Shown: positions 35,352 to 44,592 of the stretch, one piece after another | Layout of the letters: each line of letters starts with the position of its first letter | Position numbering within the stretch: the first letter of the stretch is position 1 | NCBI GenBank assembly: GCA_000940995.1 | Contig: CP005973.1 | Span: forward strand, 1,426,001-1,490,000 | Reading direction: 5' to 3' | DNA length: 64,000 bases | Origin: Photobacterium gaetbulicola Gung47 | Lineage (GTDB): Bacteria; Pseudomonadota; Gammaproteobacteria; Enterobacterales; Vibrionaceae | Program-made: the position numbers and the translations under genes | The notes under the pieces: generated by a model | Seen by the model: only the letters and a program-made list of their open reading frames with translations | What the model was told of the DNA's origin: nothing | The model's database searches: none

Positions 35352-35717
35352 TCAGAATGTCACGACTTTGTCGGCCTGTAGCGTCCAGAGTGATAAATCA
35401 TCCAATGTACCAATTTCGGCACCTTCGATAAGTGGCAATGACGACAGTCCGCGGGCGTTGCAGCAGGTTTTGCACAGTTTCACTTCGGCACCTTGGGCGA
35501 TCAGAATCTCCAGCATCTGCTGGACATGGTACCCTTCTCCCGGCGCTTGGGCTGGCAGTGCACAGCTGACGGCATCAGACATCAAAAAGATTTTGATTTC
35601 AGTCTCGGCTTCACTTTGCTCACCAAGATTAATCGCCAGCCGCAAGCCATTGAAAGAGCGCTCCGAGCCATAGGGTGCATCGTTTAGAATAAACAGTAGG
35701 GTTTGCTTTGGTTTCAT
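35352..35717 (-). CDS. DsrE/DsrF-like family protein
   Basis: A 121-residue small cytosolic protein of the DsrE/TusD/YchN fold: LLFILNDAPYGSERSFNGLRLA at the start and a cysteine-bearing segment VKLCKTCCNARGL near residue 80. Members carry sulfur or have unknown roles. The adjacent cysteines are where a persulfide might form. Chosen start ATG 35717 (a longer frame begins at 35735). It is divergent from modE. Confidence 0.82.
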   Translation of the reverse strand: MKPKQTLLFILNDAPYGSERSFNGLRLAINLGEQSEAETEIKIFLMSDAVSCALPAQAPGEGYHVQQMLEILIAQGAEVKLCKTCCNARGLSSLPLIEGAEIGTLDDLSLWTLQADKVVTF

Positions 35718-35852
35718 TGTTCCGCTTTCCTTCATATCTTGATTTTTTTGTTTTATAAATCAATCACTACTAAAAGTCAGGTATACTCTACGGAAAAACA
35801 CCGCAACGATTTATGATCTGGCACACATTGGCACAAAGGGACGGACAACACT

Positions 35853-36674
35853 ATGGATTTCGACGCAACGCTTACCTTGTCGCAACAAGGCAAAATGTTC
35901 GCCAATCCCCGCCGCATCGCCCTGCTAAAAGCCATTGCCTCGTCGGGTTCGATCAGCCAGGGGGCCAAGCTCGCAGGGATCAGCTACAAAGCCGCATTCG
36001 ATGCCGTAAAGGAAATGAACCACCAGTCTGAACTTCCTCTCATCGAATCTGAAAAAGGGGGAAAAGGCGGTGGTGGCGCTTCACTGACGAATCATGGCCA
36101 GCGGCTGGTACAAATGTATGAGCTGCTGGAACAAATCCAATCGATGGGGTTGGAAGCGCTCAACGACGAAAGTGTACCGCTGCACAGCCTGCTTGGTGTC
36201 ATGAGCAAGCTGTCGCTGCAAACCAGCGCCAGAAACCAGCTCTTTGGGACCATTGAGCAGATAGAAAACCATGCCCTACATGATCTGATCACTGTCGTAT
36301 TGCAGGGAGGCATAAAGCTCACCGCCACTATCACCCATGGCAGCACAGTTCGGCTGAACCTGCATCAGGGGAAAGATGTGGTAGCCCTGATCAAAGGGCC
36401 GGCCATCGATATCAAACTTCCCTCGTCAATGCCTGAGGCCCAGCCCGATCAAGACACGTACGATACCACCTCGGGGCATAACTGGATAATGGGAAGAGTC
36501 AAAGCGATCGATGCCGACGACAATTCGGTCGAAGTAACCCTGACACTCAACCAAAACGATGAGATTTGTGCCCTGATTGATAAAGGAAGCGAAGACGTGA
36601 CGGGGCTCAATATTGGGGACGAGGCCTACGCTGTCTTTCCCAGTGCACAGGTTATCTTGGCAACGCTAAGCTAG
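35853..36674 (+). CDS. modE: Molybdate-responsive regulator ModE
   Basis: A 273-residue regulator: an N-terminal winged helix-turn-helix (RRIALLKAIASSGSISQGAKLAGISYKAAFDAVKEM) ending in the family's glycine-rich GGKGGGGASLT, followed by two Mop/TOBE molybdate-binding repeats (about residues 128-192 and 200-270). It senses molybdate and controls its uptake and molybdoenzyme genes. No mod transport genes are adjacent. Xanthine dehydrogenase at the right end is a molybdoenzyme, but a link is only conjecture. Confidence 0.93.
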   Translation: MDFDATLTLSQQGKMFANPRRIALLKAIASSGSISQGAKLAGISYKAAFDAVKEMNHQSELPLIESEKGGKGGGGASLTNHGQRLVQMYELLEQIQSMGLEALNDESVPLHSLLGVMSKLSLQTSARNQLFGTIEQIENHALHDLITVVLQGGIKLTATITHGSTVRLNLHQGKDVVALIKGPAIDIKLPSSMPEAQPDQDTYDTTSGHNWIMGRVKAIDADDNSVEVTLTLNQNDEICALIDKGSEDVTGLNIGDEAYAVFPSAQVILATLS

Positions 36675-36685
36675 TCTGAAAATCG

Positions 36686-36931
36686 CTAATTGAATTTGAT
36701 ACAAGAGTTTTGCAACGGATTGTAGACCTCCCCTTGCTGGAGGCAACTTTCTAGATAGCGATAATCCAGGTATTGAAAGGCAAAAAGTAGAAACACTGAC
36801 AGCACCATTCCAAGCAATGACATCCGCATCAACCACAATTTCTTCCTCTTCATCGCATATAGCATCACAGCTACTGAAACTGGGGCAATACTGAGCAAGA
36901 CAGGTTGAAGCTGGAGTACGGTTACCATCAC
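36686..36931 (-). CDS. Small membrane protein of unknown function
   Basis: Eighty-one residues with two hydrophobic segments separated by a basic loop (MKRKKLWLMR) and a polar C-terminus with two cysteines. No family recognised. It is convergent with modE, 11 bases between stops. The hydrophobic layout makes it probably real. Confidence 0.5.
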   Translation of the reverse strand: MMVTVLQLQPVLLSIAPVSVAVMLYAMKRKKLWLMRMSLLGMVLSVFLLFAFQYLDYRYLESCLQQGEVYNPLQNSCIKFN

Positions 36932-37163
36932 GATCAGTCCATTTCGGTGATTAAAGATCTGCGCCTAAGCTATTTGCAGGCGTATATACGCTGCAATAAT
37001 AAGCCTTTCGCCCGCCAAATTTCAAAGCAAACTCCCCCCCTTTGCAAAACCTTACATAAAAATCACATAGCCCCTGCCGCCATGATTCCCAATGCACAAA
37101 AAACATTCACCAAAAGGATATTTCTTCTGAGCCCAATCACATTTTTCAACCATAATTAGTGCG

Positions 37164-37224
37164 CATCGAAACGTTTGCTTTTACATTTATCGCCATCGAA
37201 ACGATTGCGTAATCGTTTCGATGG
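37164..37224. promoter_or_regulatory. RbsR operators upstream of rbsD
   Basis: A perfect 14-bp inverted repeat CCATCGAAACGATT / AATCGTTTCGATGG with a 4-base spacer at 37193-37224, and a half-related copy CATCGAAACGTTTGC at 37164-37178. The CGAAACG / CGTTTCG core is that of RbsR operators. It lies about 80 bases before rbsD. Confidence 0.8.
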
Positions 37225-37305
37225 AAGATTAAGACACGGATGATACGGCCAAGGTTGGCATACGACGTTAGAAGCATCACCACCATCAATAACTAAGGTG
37301 CAAGC

Positions 37306-37725
37306 ATGAAAAAGAGCGCACTCATCAACTCAGAATTGTCCTATCTGGTTGCCACTCTTGGCCATACCGATGAAGTCACTGTGTGTGACGCGGGTCTGCC
37401 AATCCCAGATGAAACCCAACGCATTGATCTTGCCCTTATCCCAGGTGTTCCCACCTTCATCCAGACAGTAAAAGCCTTGCTGGGCGAGATGCAGATTGAA
37501 GGCGTGGTGATGGCAGAAGAATTCAAGCAAGTCAGCCCAGAGCACCACGATGCGCTGATTGCCCTAGTCAGAGAAGAAGAAGCGATGTGCGGGAAAACCT
37601 TCAACATTGCTTATGTGCCTCACGAGGCGTTCAAAGTACATACCCAGAACAGTAAAGCGGTGATCCGTACTGGCGAATGCACCCCATATGCCAATGTCAT
37701 TTTCCAAGCCGGCGTCGTGTTTTAA
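37306..37725 (+). CDS. rbsD: D-ribose pyranase
   Basis: A 139-residue protein that interconverts ribopyranose and ribofuranose. Family marks: ELSYLVATLGHTDEVTVCDAGLP with the catalytic histidine, and VIRTGECTPYANVIFQAGVVF at the end. First gene of the ribose operon, with RbsR operators upstream and rbsA 40 bases downstream. Confidence 0.96.
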   Translation: MKKSALINSELSYLVATLGHTDEVTVCDAGLPIPDETQRIDLALIPGVPTFIQTVKALLGEMQIEGVVMAEEFKQVSPEHHDALIALVREEEAMCGKTFNIAYVPHEAFKVHTQNSKAVIRTGECTPYANVIFQAGVVF

Positions 37726-37765
37726 GCGCACCCGTAGTTGCAGAGACCAGTTGCAAGGACTCCCT

Positions 37766-39271
37766 ATGACTCAGCCAATTTTAGAACTCAAAGACATCGA
37801 AAAGGCATTCCCCGGCGTAAAGGCGCTGGACAAGGCCAGCCTGAATGTCTACCCGGGCAAGGTAATGGCCTTGATGGGTGAAAACGGTGCTGGTAAGTCA
37901 ACACTGATGAAAGCGTTGACTGGCATCTACCACATGGACGCTGGCGAGATTCGCTACCAAGGCCAGACGGTTAACTTCAATGGCCCCCGCCATTCGCAGG
38001 AGGCTGGGATCAGTATCATCCACCAGGAGCTGAACCTGATCCCGGAATTGACCATCGCCGAAAACATCTTCCTTGGCCGCGAGAAAACCAACGCGTTCGG
38101 CGGCATCAAGTGGTCACAGATGTACAAGGAAGCCGATGCCCTACTCGCCCGGCTGAATGTGAAGCACAGTTCACGTACCTTGCTGGGCGACCTGAGCCTT
38201 GGCGAACAGCAGATGGTCGAGATTGCCAAGGCCCTGTCGTTCAAGTCTCAGGTCATCATTATGGATGAACCGACGGACGCCCTGACCGACACCGAGACAG
38301 AATCCCTGTTCAAGGTGATCAATGAATTGCGTGAAGAAGGCACGGGTATTGTTTATATCTCCCACCGTTTGAAAGAGATCTTCGAGATCTGTGACGACAT
38401 CACGGTGTTGCGTGACGGCAAGTTCATCGGCCAGCGTGCAGTTGCCGATATCGATGAAGACACCATGATCGAAATGATGGTTGGCCGCCGCCTCGATGAG
38501 CAGTACCCGCGGATCGACGTCAAACACGGTACCACTTGCCTCGCAGTGAAAAACCTTAACGGCCCGGGCGTCCACGATGTCAGCTTTACTTTGGATCGCG
38601 GTGAGATCTTGGGGATCTCTGGCCTGATGGGGGCGGGCCGCACTGAGCTCATGAAAGTGATTTACGGTGCCCTTGAACGTGAGTCAGGTGATGTGGTCCT
38701 CGATGGCAAGGTGATCAACCCGCTGACCCCGCAAGACGGCCTGGCCAACGGCATCGCCTATATTTCCGAAGACCGGAAAGGGGATGGTTTGATCCTTGGC
38801 CTATCGGTGAAGGAGAACATGTCGATCTGTTCGCTCGAGCAGCTGTCAAAAGGCATCCAGCTTCGGCATTACGACGAGGTCACTGCCGTCGAGGACTTTA
38901 TTCGCCTGTTTAACATCAAGACACCGACCCACAACCAGATCATCGGTAACCTCTCTGGCGGTAACCAGCAGAAAGTGGCCATTGCCAAGGGCTTGATGAC
39001 CAAACCTAAGGTATTGATTTTGGACGAACCAACCCGCGGAGTCGATGTCGGTGCCAAGAAAGAAATCTACCAGCTAATCAACCAATTCAAGTCAGAAGGA
39101 ATGAGCATCATCCTGGTTTCTTCTGAAATGCCGGAAGTACTCGGCATGAGTGACCGCATTTTGGTCATGCACGAAGGCAAAATCAGCGGTGAATTCATGG
39201 CTGAAGAGGCCGACCAAGAAAAACTTCTCGCCTGCGCTGTGGGTAAACAAATCAACGAGGTAGCAGCATGA
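37766..39271 (+). CDS. rbsA: Ribose ABC transporter ATP-binding protein
   Basis: A 501-residue twin ATPase. First half: Walker A GENGAGKST, signature LSLGEQQ, Walker B VIIMDEPT. Second half: a degenerate Walker A GLMGAGRTE, signature LSGGNQQ, Walker B VLILDEPT. It drives ribose uptake with RbsC and RbsB. The open frame extends to 37688 inside rbsD; ATG 37766 gives the family start MTQPILELKDIEKAF. It overlaps rbsC by 4 bases. Confidence 0.97.
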   Translation: MTQPILELKDIEKAFPGVKALDKASLNVYPGKVMALMGENGAGKSTLMKALTGIYHMDAGEIRYQGQTVNFNGPRHSQEAGISIIHQELNLIPELTIAENIFLGREKTNAFGGIKWSQMYKEADALLARLNVKHSSRTLLGDLSLGEQQMVEIAKALSFKSQVIIMDEPTDALTDTETESLFKVINELREEGTGIVYISHRLKEIFEICDDITVLRDGKFIGQRAVADIDEDTMIEMMVGRRLDEQYPRIDVKHGTTCLAVKNLNGPGVHDVSFTLDRGEILGISGLMGAGRTELMKVIYGALERESGDVVLDGKVINPLTPQDGLANGIAYISEDRKGDGLILGLSVKENMSICSLEQLSKGIQLRHYDEVTAVEDFIRLFNIKTPTHNQIIGNLSGGNQQKVAIAKGLMTKPKVLILDEPTRGVDVGAKKEIYQLINQFKSEGMSIILVSSEMPEVLGMSDRILVMHEGKISGEFMAEEADQEKLLACAVGKQINEVAA

Positions 39272-40251
39272 GCAGCAACGCTATGACCAAACAACAAAAC
39301 TCAGGTAGCGCCAAGCTATTTAGCAAAGAGTGGCTAATCGAGCAGAAGTCTCTGATTGCGCTCATATTCCTCATTGTCGTGGTGTCATTTCTGAACCCGA
39401 ACTTTTTCACTGTCGACAATATCCTGAATATCCTGCGTCAAACCTCGGTCAATGCCATCATTGCGGTGGGTATGACACTGGTTATCCTGACCGCCGGTAT
39501 TGACCTGAGCGTCGGCTCGGTACTGGCTTTATGTGGTGCTTTTGCCGCCTCACTGATTGCGATGGAAGTCCCAGTCATGATTGCCGTGCCTACTGCCCTG
39601 CTGGCAGGTGCAGCTCTCGGTGCTATCAGTGGTGTCATTATTGCCAAGGGCAAGGTCCAGGCCTTCATTGCCACCCTAGTCACCATGACCCTGCTACGCG
39701 GTGTCACCATGGTATACACCGATGGTCGACCTATCTCTACTGGCTTCACCGACGTTGCTGACAGCTTTGCCTGGTTCGGCACCGGCTACGCGATGGGTAT
39801 CCCAGTGCCAATCTGGCTGATGGTGATTGTCTTTGCCGCGGTATGGTACCTATTGAACCACACCCGTTTCGGTCGCTACATCTATGCCCTCGGCGGTAAC
39901 GAATCAGCAGCTCGTCTTTCTGGTATCAATGTGGATCGCGTCAAGATTGGGGTCTATGCCATCTGTGGTCTGCTCGCCGCGCTTGCCGGCATCATCGTGA
40001 CCTCTCGCCTGTCTTCGGCACAGCCGACAGCGGGTATGGGCTACGAGCTTGATGCTATCGCCGCGGTTGTTCTTGGCGGTACCAGCCTTGCTGGTGGTAA
40101 AGGCCGCATTATGGGTACCCTGATTGGTGCACTGATCATCGGCTTTTTGAACAACGCCCTAAACCTATTGGATGTCTCCTCCTACTACCAAATGATTGCG
40201 AAAGCAGTGGTTATCCTGCTGGCAGTCCTAGTAGATAACAAAAATAAGTAA
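39268..40251 (+). CDS. rbsC: Ribose ABC transporter permease
   Basis: A 327-residue inner-membrane permease with about ten helices. FFTVDNILNILRQTSVNAIIAVGMTLVIL and TAGIDLSVGSVLAL are the family's opening segments, and VVLGGTSLAGGKGRIMGTLIGA is the conserved C-terminal EAA-like loop. It overlaps rbsA by ATGA. Confidence 0.97.
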   Translation: MSSNAMTKQQNSGSAKLFSKEWLIEQKSLIALIFLIVVVSFLNPNFFTVDNILNILRQTSVNAIIAVGMTLVILTAGIDLSVGSVLALCGAFAASLIAMEVPVMIAVPTALLAGAALGAISGVIIAKGKVQAFIATLVTMTLLRGVTMVYTDGRPISTGFTDVADSFAWFGTGYAMGIPVPIWLMVIVFAAVWYLLNHTRFGRYIYALGGNESAARLSGINVDRVKIGVYAICGLLAALAGIIVTSRLSSAQPTAGMGYELDAIAAVVLGGTSLAGGKGRIMGTLIGALIIGFLNNALNLLDVSSYYQMIAKAVVILLAVLVDNKNK

Positions 40252-40317
40252 CACAACCTCTGTTCGCGGGTAGCCCCCTGCCCGCCTCCACCCGACATAT
40301 GTAGAAAGGAAAATAGA

Positions 40318-41196
40318 ATGAAAAAGTTAGCAACCCTGATCTCTGCCGCTGTACTGTCAGCTTCATTCAGCTCTACGGCTGCCGCGCAGGACACGATGGC
40401 AATGGTTGTCTCCACGCTGAACAACCCATTCTTCGTTACCATGAAAGAAGGGGCTGAAGCCAAAGCGAAAGAGTTGGGCTATAACCTGATTGTTCTTGAT
40501 TCACAAAACGATCCAAGCAAAGAGCTTTCCAATGTGGAAGATCTGACAGTTCGTGGCGTGAAGGCAATTCTGATCAACCCGACCGATTCCGATGCGGTTT
40601 CCAATGCTATCCGCATGGCCAACCGCTCTAACATCCCTGTCCTCACCCTGGACCGTGGTGCCAGCCGCGGTGAAGTAGTCAGCCACATTGCCTCTGACAA
40701 CGTGGCCGGTGGTGAAATGGCCGGTAAGTTCATCATGGAAAAAGTGGGTGAAAAAGCCCGCGTTATCCAACTAGAAGGTATTGCCGGCACCTCTGCAGCC
40801 CGTGAGCGTGGTAAAGGCTTCATGCAAGCGGTTAATGCAAGCGGCATGGAACTACTAGCGAGCCAACCAGCGGACTTCGACCGCACCAAAGGCCTGAACG
40901 TGATGGAAAACATGCTGGCGGCTAACCCTGACGTACAAGCAGTATTTGCCCAAAACGACGAAATGGCGCTGGGTGCCCTGCGGGCCGTCCAGGCATCGGG
41001 CAAAGATGTCCTGATCGTTGGCTTTGACGGCACTGATGACGGTATCGCTGCGGTTAAGCGCGGCAAACTTGGAGCGACTATCGCCCAGCAGCCAGACCTA
41101 ATTGGTGCACTGGGTGTGGAAACCGCCGACAAGATGCTGAAAGGCGAGCAGGTTGAAGCAAACATCCCTGTTCCTCTGAAAGTGGTTTCAGAGTAA
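40318..41196 (+). CDS. rbsB: Ribose-binding periplasmic protein
   Basis: A 292-residue substrate-binding protein with a signal peptide (residues 1-23, ending TAAA). It begins the mature part with DTMAMVVSTLNNPFFVTM. Ribose-contact segments STLNNPFF, NPTDSDAV and IVGFDGTDDG are visible. An AGAAAGGA ribosome site precedes the ATG. A strong hairpin follows the stop and probably sets its expression apart from rbsK. Confidence 0.97.
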   Translation: MKKLATLISAAVLSASFSSTAAAQDTMAMVVSTLNNPFFVTMKEGAEAKAKELGYNLIVLDSQNDPSKELSNVEDLTVRGVKAILINPTDSDAVSNAIRMANRSNIPVLTLDRGASRGEVVSHIASDNVAGGEMAGKFIMEKVGEKARVIQLEGIAGTSAARERGKGFMQAVNASGMELLASQPADFDRTKGLNVMENMLAANPDVQAVFAQNDEMALGALRAVQASGKDVLIVGFDGTDDGIAAVKRGKLGATIAQQPDLIGALGVETADKMLKGEQVEANIPVPLKVVSE

Positions 41197-41256
41197 AGAG
41201 AAGGCATGAGGCCAGTGGCGATAGGCAAAAGGTTCAAAGCCAATCGCCAATCGCCG

Positions 41257-41292
41257 GGCAGGATATAACAGATCTTCAGGTTATATCCTGCC
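41257..41292 (+). repeat. Strong hairpin between rbsB and rbsK
   Basis: Perfect 13-bp stem GGCAGGATATAAC / GTTATATCCTGCC with a 10-base loop, 60 bases after rbsB. No T-run, so probably an mRNA-stability element that protects upstream messages, including rbsB, rather than a full stop. Inference from position. Confidence 0.65.
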
Positions 41293-41396
41293 TCCCAACA
41301 ACCTAGAAGTGTTCAGAATCTATCGCTTAGCAACTATCTTTTTTGCCAACTGCTAAGCCATACATTTTGGCCAATGAGAATGAAAAAGGTCCCAAT

Positions 41397-42317
41397 ATGA
41401 ATAAATTAGTCGTTCTTGGCAGTGTGAACGCCGATCATGTTCTGCAAGTTGCTTCGTTTCCTCGTCCGGGAGAAACACTGCATGGCCACAGTTACTGTGT
41501 GATCCCCGGGGGGAAAGGGGCAAACCAGGCAGTAGCGGCCGCCCGCCTGGGTGCCGATATCGCCTTTATCGCCTGTGTCGGTGACGATAGCTTCGGCCAC
41601 GAGATGCGTGACACCTTTGCCAGAGAAGGCATGAATACCGATGGCGTGATGATTGAGAAAGATATGCCTACCGGTATTGCGATGATCCAAGTGGCGGCAA
41701 CCGGAGAAAACAGTATCGCTATATCGGCCGAAGCCAATGCTTGCCTGAGCCCGGCTCGCATCGAGCCTCACCACAACCTGATCAAGCAGGCCGATACGCT
41801 GCTGATGCAACTGGAAACCCCGATGGCGACCATCGAAGCGGCAGCAAAAGTGGCAAAGCAAGCTGGGACTCGTGTGGTACTAAACCCAGCCCCTGCCCAG
41901 CCATTATCGGATGACTTATTGCAACATATTGATATGATTACGCCTAACGAGACTGAGGCAGAACTGCTAACCGGTATCAAGGTGACAGACACTACCAGCG
42001 CCCAACAGGCCGCCGATGCCCTGCACGAGAAAGGCATCAAGCACGTTATGATCACCTTGGGCAGCCAAGGTGTGTGGGTCAGCGAGAACGGCCAAGGCAG
42101 ACAAGTACCGGGCTTCCGTGTCGATGCCAAAGATACCACGGCTGCCGGCGATACCTTCAACGGTGCGCTGCTGACCGGCCTGCAGGAAAGCAAGGCGATG
42201 GATGACGCCATTCGTTTTGCCCATGCTGCTGCCGCGATTTCAGTCACTCGAATGGGTGCTCAAACCTCTATTCCACACCGCCGTGAAGTGGAACGTTTTC
42301 TTATTGAGCACCAGTAA
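41397..42317 (+). CDS. rbsK: Ribokinase
   Basis: A 306-residue PfkB-family kinase that makes ribose 5-phosphate. NKLVVLGSVNADHVL start, GGKGANQAVAAARLG at the substrate site and DTTAAGDTFNGA with the catalytic aspartate. The open frame begins at 41343, but ATG 41397, with AAAAAGGT upstream, gives the usual start. It follows rbsB by 200 bases. Confidence 0.96.
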   Translation: MNKLVVLGSVNADHVLQVASFPRPGETLHGHSYCVIPGGKGANQAVAAARLGADIAFIACVGDDSFGHEMRDTFAREGMNTDGVMIEKDMPTGIAMIQVAATGENSIAISAEANACLSPARIEPHHNLIKQADTLLMQLETPMATIEAAAKVAKQAGTRVVLNPAPAQPLSDDLLQHIDMITPNETEAELLTGIKVTDTTSAQQAADALHEKGIKHVMITLGSQGVWVSENGQGRQVPGFRVDAKDTTAAGDTFNGALLTGLQESKAMDDAIRFAHAAAAISVTRMGAQTSIPHRREVERFLIEHQ

Positions 42318-42326
42318 GTAATTGGT

Positions 42327-42348
42327 ACCGTGCCCGCCTGGGCACGGT
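42327..42348. repeat. Hairpin between rbsK and rbsR
   Basis: Perfect 9-bp stem ACCGTGCCC / GGGCACGGT with a 4-base loop, in the 44-base gap. No T-run; may limit read-through into rbsR. Confidence 0.6.
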
Positions 42349-42361
42349 TCAGGGAGAGCCT

Positions 42362-43366
42362 ATGGCGACAATCAAAGATGTAGCAAAGTTCGCAGGAGTC
42401 TCGACTTCTACGGTTAGCCATGTCCTAAATAAAACCCGCTTTGTCAGTGAAGACATTTCTACCCGTGTCATGGCGGCAGTGAAAGAGCTGAACTATGCCC
42501 CGTCAGCTTTGGCGCGAAGCCTTAAGGTTAACCACACCCGTACTTTCGGTATGCTCGTGACCACCTCGACCAACCCTTTTTTCGGCGAGGTGGTAAAAGG
42601 GGTCGAGCGCCGTTGCTACGAGCAAGGCTACAACCTGATCCTGTGCAATACCGAAGGCGATCTAGCCCGTATGCGTGACAGCCTCGATATCCTGCTGCAA
42701 AAACGGGTCGATGGACTGCTTTTGATGTGCAGCGAAGTTGACGGTCAGGCATTCGATCTATTTTCTCGCCACCAACCGGTACCAACCGTGGTGATGGACT
42801 GGGGCCCGATCGATTTCCCGAGCGATAAAATCCAGGATAACTCGCACCATGGCGGTTATCTGGCGACCAAACACCTCATCGACCAAGGACATACCCAAAT
42901 TGGCTGCCTAACCGGCCCGCTTGATAAACTCACCGCCCAGCAGCGCTTGTCGGGGTATGTGCAGGCGATGGAAGAAGCCGGATTGGAAGTCAACAAGAAG
43001 TGGATTGCCTCGGGCAACTTCGAGTGTGAAGGCGGGGAAATCGCCTTTAATGAAGTATTTGCCAGGGGTGAACTACCAACAGCCCTGTTCGTCTGTAATG
43101 ACATGATGGCGATGGGTGTGATCAACACCGCCAGCAAAAAAGGACTTCGCGTACCGGAAGATCTATCAATTGTTGGCTACGACGATATCAAGCTGGCCAA
43201 GTACATTACCCCGTCACTAACGACAATCCACCAGCCCAAACACCGATTGGGGCAACAAGCCGTCGATATCCTGCTCGACAAGATCCAGAACAAGCACGAA
43301 ACCAATACGGTGATCCAACTCGAACCGACACTGGTAGAACGCGATAGCGTCAAGCGCGTTCACTAA
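42362..43366 (+). CDS. rbsR: Ribose operon repressor
   Basis: A 334-residue LacI-family regulator. Helix-turn-helix ATIKDVAKFAGVSTSTVSHVL at residues 2-22, hinge YAPSALARSLK, and an effector domain (MLVTTSTNPFFGEV, LSIVGYDDI). It would bind the CGAAACG operators before rbsD. GGGAGAGCC precedes the ATG. Last gene of the ribose set, followed by a terminator. Confidence 0.95.
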   Translation: MATIKDVAKFAGVSTSTVSHVLNKTRFVSEDISTRVMAAVKELNYAPSALARSLKVNHTRTFGMLVTTSTNPFFGEVVKGVERRCYEQGYNLILCNTEGDLARMRDSLDILLQKRVDGLLLMCSEVDGQAFDLFSRHQPVPTVVMDWGPIDFPSDKIQDNSHHGGYLATKHLIDQGHTQIGCLTGPLDKLTAQQRLSGYVQAMEEAGLEVNKKWIASGNFECEGGEIAFNEVFARGELPTALFVCNDMMAMGVINTASKKGLRVPEDLSIVGYDDIKLAKYITPSLTTIHQPKHRLGQQAVDILLDKIQNKHETNTVIQLEPTLVERDSVKRVH

Positions 43367-43388
43367 TGTACCTTCAACACTAACAACG

Positions 43389-43412
43389 GAGCCCAGTCTC
43401 GTGGGCTCTTTT
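43389..43412 (+). terminator. Terminator of the ribose operon
   Basis: Stem GAGCCC / GGGCTC with an 8-base loop and TTTTAT after, about 22 bases past the rbsR stop. Confidence 0.85.
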
Positions 43413-43643
43413 ATCTCCTGCAAGTCGCTATTTCCGCTTCCTACTCCTCTGCCCGTCAAATTAGGCATCCGCCGTTACCATTTTGATAGTGATTAATATT
43501 AGTTAAATGATCTGTTTATAAATAGTGAACACTATTTTATTGACCAAGCGCCCCATTCAGCGTACAACTGTAAGCCAAGTTTTCACGGTATATCTTTGGC
43601 TCTCAACCCAACAGCCCGTTCAACCCGGCTAAAGGACAACATC
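43413..43643. other. Intergenic region with no gene seen
   Basis: About 230 bases between the ribose terminator and the small UGA-interrupted frame. No hairpin or operator stands out. It should contain any promoter for that small frame. Confidence 0.4.
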
Positions 43644-43805
43644 ATGCTAAATAGCATTACGCACTGGATTAAACTTCGCTTGCTCCGTTCATCCCTATCC
43701 AATCAATGGGAGAATGATTTCTTTAGCTGCCACTTTTGATCTGAAATAGCCCAACGGCGGGCGACACGGCATTACCGGCGCAACAGATTTAATAACCGCG
43801 CATAA
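43644..43805 (+). CDS. Small reading frame interrupted by in-frame UGA
   Basis: ATG 43644, with AAAGGA upstream, gives MLNSITHWIKLRLLRSSLS then NQWENDFFSCHF before TGA at 43737-43739 (codon 32). The same frame continues for 21 codons with SEIAQRRATRHYRRNRFNNRA and stops at TAA 43803, just before a terminator. Both halves look like one small arginine-rich protein. Explanations: a broken gene, a real 31-residue protein, or Sec insertion. A weak GCCC-AACGGC-GGGC hairpin begins 9 bases after the UGA. The last is speculative. Confidence 0.4.
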
Positions 43806-43807
43806 AA

Positions 43808-43833
43808 AATCCCCTGCCGTACCGCAGGGGATT
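43808..43833 (-). terminator. Terminator of the SDR gene
   Basis: Perfect 10-bp stem AATCCCCTGC / GCAGGGGATT with a 6-base loop, followed on the minus strand by TTTT. It may also serve the small plus-strand frame ending at 43805. Confidence 0.85.
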
Positions 43834-43857
43834 GTGACGTTACCTGAAGCGAATAAG

Positions 43858-44592
43858 TTAAATCACCAACCCACCATCAATTTTCAAAGTTTGGCCGGTA
43901 ATAAAGGCCGAGTTGTCACTCGCTAGGAACAAGGCACCGTTGGCAATGTCTTGCGGTTTGCCCATCCGGCCTAACGGTGTTTTCTGCCGCATGAAGTCCA
44001 GCACTTTTTCCGGTAAATCGACAGTCATTGGAGTTTCGATAAACCCAGGAGCAATACAGTTGGCCCTGACTTGGGCCCCCTTGCGAGAAAACTCCTTCGA
44101 CCATCCTTTGGTCATGGCAATCACGCCACCTTTAGTAGCCGCATAATTAGACTGGCCAATATTACCATCAGTACCGACCACTGAAGACATGGTTATAATT
44201 GACCCCGAGCCACCTTCAATCATCACGGGTGCAATGGCCTGGGTCATGTTGAACACGCCCTTGAGGTTGACATCCGAGACCAGATCCCAATCTTCCTCAG
44301 TCATTTTTTCTATCAGGTTATCTCGTGTCACACCCGCATTATTAACGAGAACATCAATTTTGCCGTGTTCCGACTTCACCTTTTCCACAAATTGAGCAAT
44401 ATTGGTGCGATCGCAAACATTCAACTCAACCCCTTTTACATTCGGGTATTTTGCTTCCAAGTCAGCCATTGCAGCTAAGTTCATGTCGCAAGCATATACT
44501 TGCAGCGCATCCTGCTTGGCAAAGGTTTCAACAATGCAGCGGCCAATACCTTGGGCACCACCTGTCACGATACACACTTTATTTTCTAGCAT
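43858..44592 (-). CDS. SDR-family oxidoreductase (FabG/PhaB-like)
   Basis: A 244-residue short-chain dehydrogenase. NAD(P)-binding VTGGAQGIGRC, the NNAG motif, catalytic Ser in TMSSVVG and YAATKGG (Tyr-xxx-Lys). The sequence GMIGIETPM-type end is normal for 3-oxoacyl-ACP or acetoacetyl-CoA reductases. The open frame runs to 44685, but ATG 44592 has AAGGGGAA upstream and is the family start. Divergent from a LysR gene; the substrate is unknown. Confidence 0.88.
   Translation of the reverse strand: MLENKVCIVTGGAQGIGRCIVETFAKQDALQVYACDMNLAAMADLEAKYPNVKGVELNVCDRTNIAQFVEKVKSEHGKIDVLVNNAGVTRDNLIEKMTEEDWDLVSDVNLKGVFNMTQAIAPVMIEGGSGSIITMSSVVGTDGNIGQSNYAATKGGVIAMTKGWSKEFSRKGAQVRANCIAPGFIETPMTVDLPEKVLDFMRQKTPLGRMGKPQDIANGALFLASDNSAFITGQTLKIDGGLVI

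Noticed and set aside
36905..37159. 84-codon frame before rbsD
   Set aside because: No protein-like pattern, no ribosome site; region holds the ribose promoter.
40479..41243. 254-codon minus-strand frame opposite rbsB
   Set aside because: Antisense shadow; serine/alanine-rich composition is that of a complement frame.
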